Origin: Luzula sylvatica | Lineage: Eukaryota > Streptophyta > Magnoliopsida > Poales > Juncaceae | Direction: 5' to 3' | Length of the DNA: 64,000 nucleotides | Assembly: GCA_946800325.1 (NCBI GenBank) | Contig: OX326959.1 | Coordinates: 35,392,908-35,456,907 of the forward strand | In this document: piece by piece, positions 62,852 through 64,000 of the stretch | How positions within the stretch are numbered: position 1 is the stretch's first letter | Layout: the number at the start of each line of letters is the position of its first letter | Made by a program: the position numbers and the translations under genes | The notes under the pieces: generated by a model | Told to the model about the DNA's origin: nothing | The model's database searches: none | What the model saw: only the letters and a program-made list of their open reading frames with translations

Positions 62852-64000
62852 TTAGGCACTATCCAAGGGAACCAAAGACAATTTTCCACCATATATATCT
62901 GGTAACTGGCTTTCGTCAATATCTTCGAGTAAAATCTGCTGCAATCTCTTGTCATCGACAAAAATAAACTGCATATATATAATTAATAAAATAAATTATT
63001 TTAATTATCTGTTTCATAAGCACTTAAATCTAAAATCATGTTTTAATTAGAAGGGAATTTAAAAAATCAAAACCTTTTCTCTAGTGTTTGCATCAATGAA
63101 AGGGTAAATGATTTTCCATGCTTTCATGAACAGATATGGCACATTTATTAGAAGCAGTTTTCCGAGCCTTTCGGGGAAATAATTCTGCGAACACCAACAA
63201 AAGAAGACAAAAGAAAATGTAAGAATAATTAAACTAATATTTAAAACTTCAAAAGTAATTTAAAATGTATAATGAATTATGCAAGAATGATGAAAATAAA
63301 AAGAAATGATAAAAGTAACGAAAGATTTGCCTTTGATATTACTCGTAACACTCTGACGAATAAATCCGAAACTTTTGTCTCAATTTTGGATCATTTAATA
63401 TATTTCCCATTTTTTGTTTGCTCCTAAAATTGATATTGCAAAATAATAATTTAAAAAAAAATACCTGCATAATTTCAAGAGCAGCAACATAAGCACGAAT
63501 ATCGCAGTGAGAATAACCCCATCCTTTAAAATCTGCTATGCATATAAATTTCTCTTGTCCACTTGGCATCCTACCATTTTTCGCAGCGATAATTTTTTTA
63601 ATCAATATTCCATATAATGTATGCTGTATCTTTTTACACACTATATAAATGAAATTTGGGTATATTGTGCTGAATTGAAAATCTATTTAAGCTACAACAA
63701 AAATTTTGAAGTTAAAAATCTCTGTAAAACAACATTTTACTAACCTTGTACACGCCTTGTCGAGAAAGTATGTAACAAAACCTGCAAAAAGGCACAAAAA
63801 ATTATGATATAATTCTTCAACACCGAGCCAAAAAAAAAATGATTTGTGAAAAATTGCGTAAAAGACGGTGCCCCTGTACAACATTACTTAGGGTTGCAAC
63901 TGAAATTGAACATTATTTGTTATTCTTATTTTGAATAATTGTTACGAACTTACGTCTCAACTCATCCATTTGTCGCTTAGCACAGACATGTTTAGCAGCA
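62852..64000 (-). CDS. CRAL-TRIO (SEC14-like) domain protein, C-terminal part, 5' end outside window
   Basis: Five exons rejoin in one frame: 64000-63954 (partial), 63781-63745, 63570-63465, 63184-63074, 62968-62852. The product reads KRQMDELRRFVTYFLDKACT, then MPSGQEKFICIADFKGWGYS, SHCDIRAYVAALEIMQ, NYFPERLGKLLLINVPYLFM, KAWKIIYPFIDANTREK, and ends DESQLPDIYGGKLSLVPLDSA. This is the lipid-binding CRAL-TRIO fold of the plant SEC14-like group near Arabidopsis At1g01630: GQEKF, GWGYS-DIR, YPFID and QLP-IYGGKL are its standard motifs. Such proteins bind or transfer phosphoinositides or other hydrophobic ligands in the cytosol and at membranes. The N-terminal CRAL-TRIO-N helical part is beyond the window edge. 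No break is seen in the visible part. Confidence 0.92.

Noticed and set aside
1..64000. tRNA, rRNA or other structured RNA genes
   Set aside because: None could be recognised by box motifs or cloverleaf pattern. The only tRNA-related sequence is the retrotransposon primer site.

Overview
The window is nuclear DNA of a flowering plant, most likely a eudicot. It has intron-rich genes with plant-specific products, AT-rich intergenic DNA, a long satellite array and several kinds of plant transposon. I cannot name the species.

Layout. 1-27560 is a satellite array built on a ~124/125-bp monomer arranged as alternating A/B pairs (~249-bp dimer). It is broken by a 144-bp hAT-type MITE (10249-10392) and by a 1576-bp solo LTR (22544-24119, 5-bp target duplication). 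An older, decayed ~165-bp tandem repeat follows (27590-28140).

A gene island on the minus strand begins about 1.2 kb beyond the satellite. It holds an SCD2-like coiled-coil protein (28757-31763, 15 coding exons, 590 aa), an ASR3-like trihelix transcription factor (34692-35982, 3 exons, 303 aa) and a SUVH4/KRYPTONITE-like H3K9 methyltransferase (36669-39916, 14 coding exons, 702 aa). I rebuilt all three exon by exon, and each gives one continuous reading frame with GT-AG introns.

40.7-62.2 kb is a transposon-dense stretch. It contains a Mutator-like element with ~125-bp inverted ends and a decayed unknown gene (43553-45665), and a Ty1/copia-type LTR element with 999-bp LTRs differing at only 4 positions but a heavily broken internal region (45820-54058). 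Further right are two TIR elements (55069-55575, 55837-56343), a Pack-MULE-like element with a perfect 9-bp target duplication and a captured TPR-gene fragment (56528-59553), a Tourist-like MITE (59646-60022), a 180-bp tandem duplication and a possible Helitron 3' end (62189).

The right edge (62852-64000) carries the 3' part of a CRAL-TRIO (SEC14-like) lipid-binding protein gene on the minus strand.

The least expected signal is a 14-bp palindrome, TCCGTTATAACGGA and close variants. About 11 copies lie in the solo LTR and about 15 in the leader of the copia element, although the two elements otherwise look unrelated. The genes do not form a pathway. The SUVH4-like enzyme belongs to the family that maintains heterochromatin of the kind that surrounds it here, but nothing in the sequence shows that the proximity matters.
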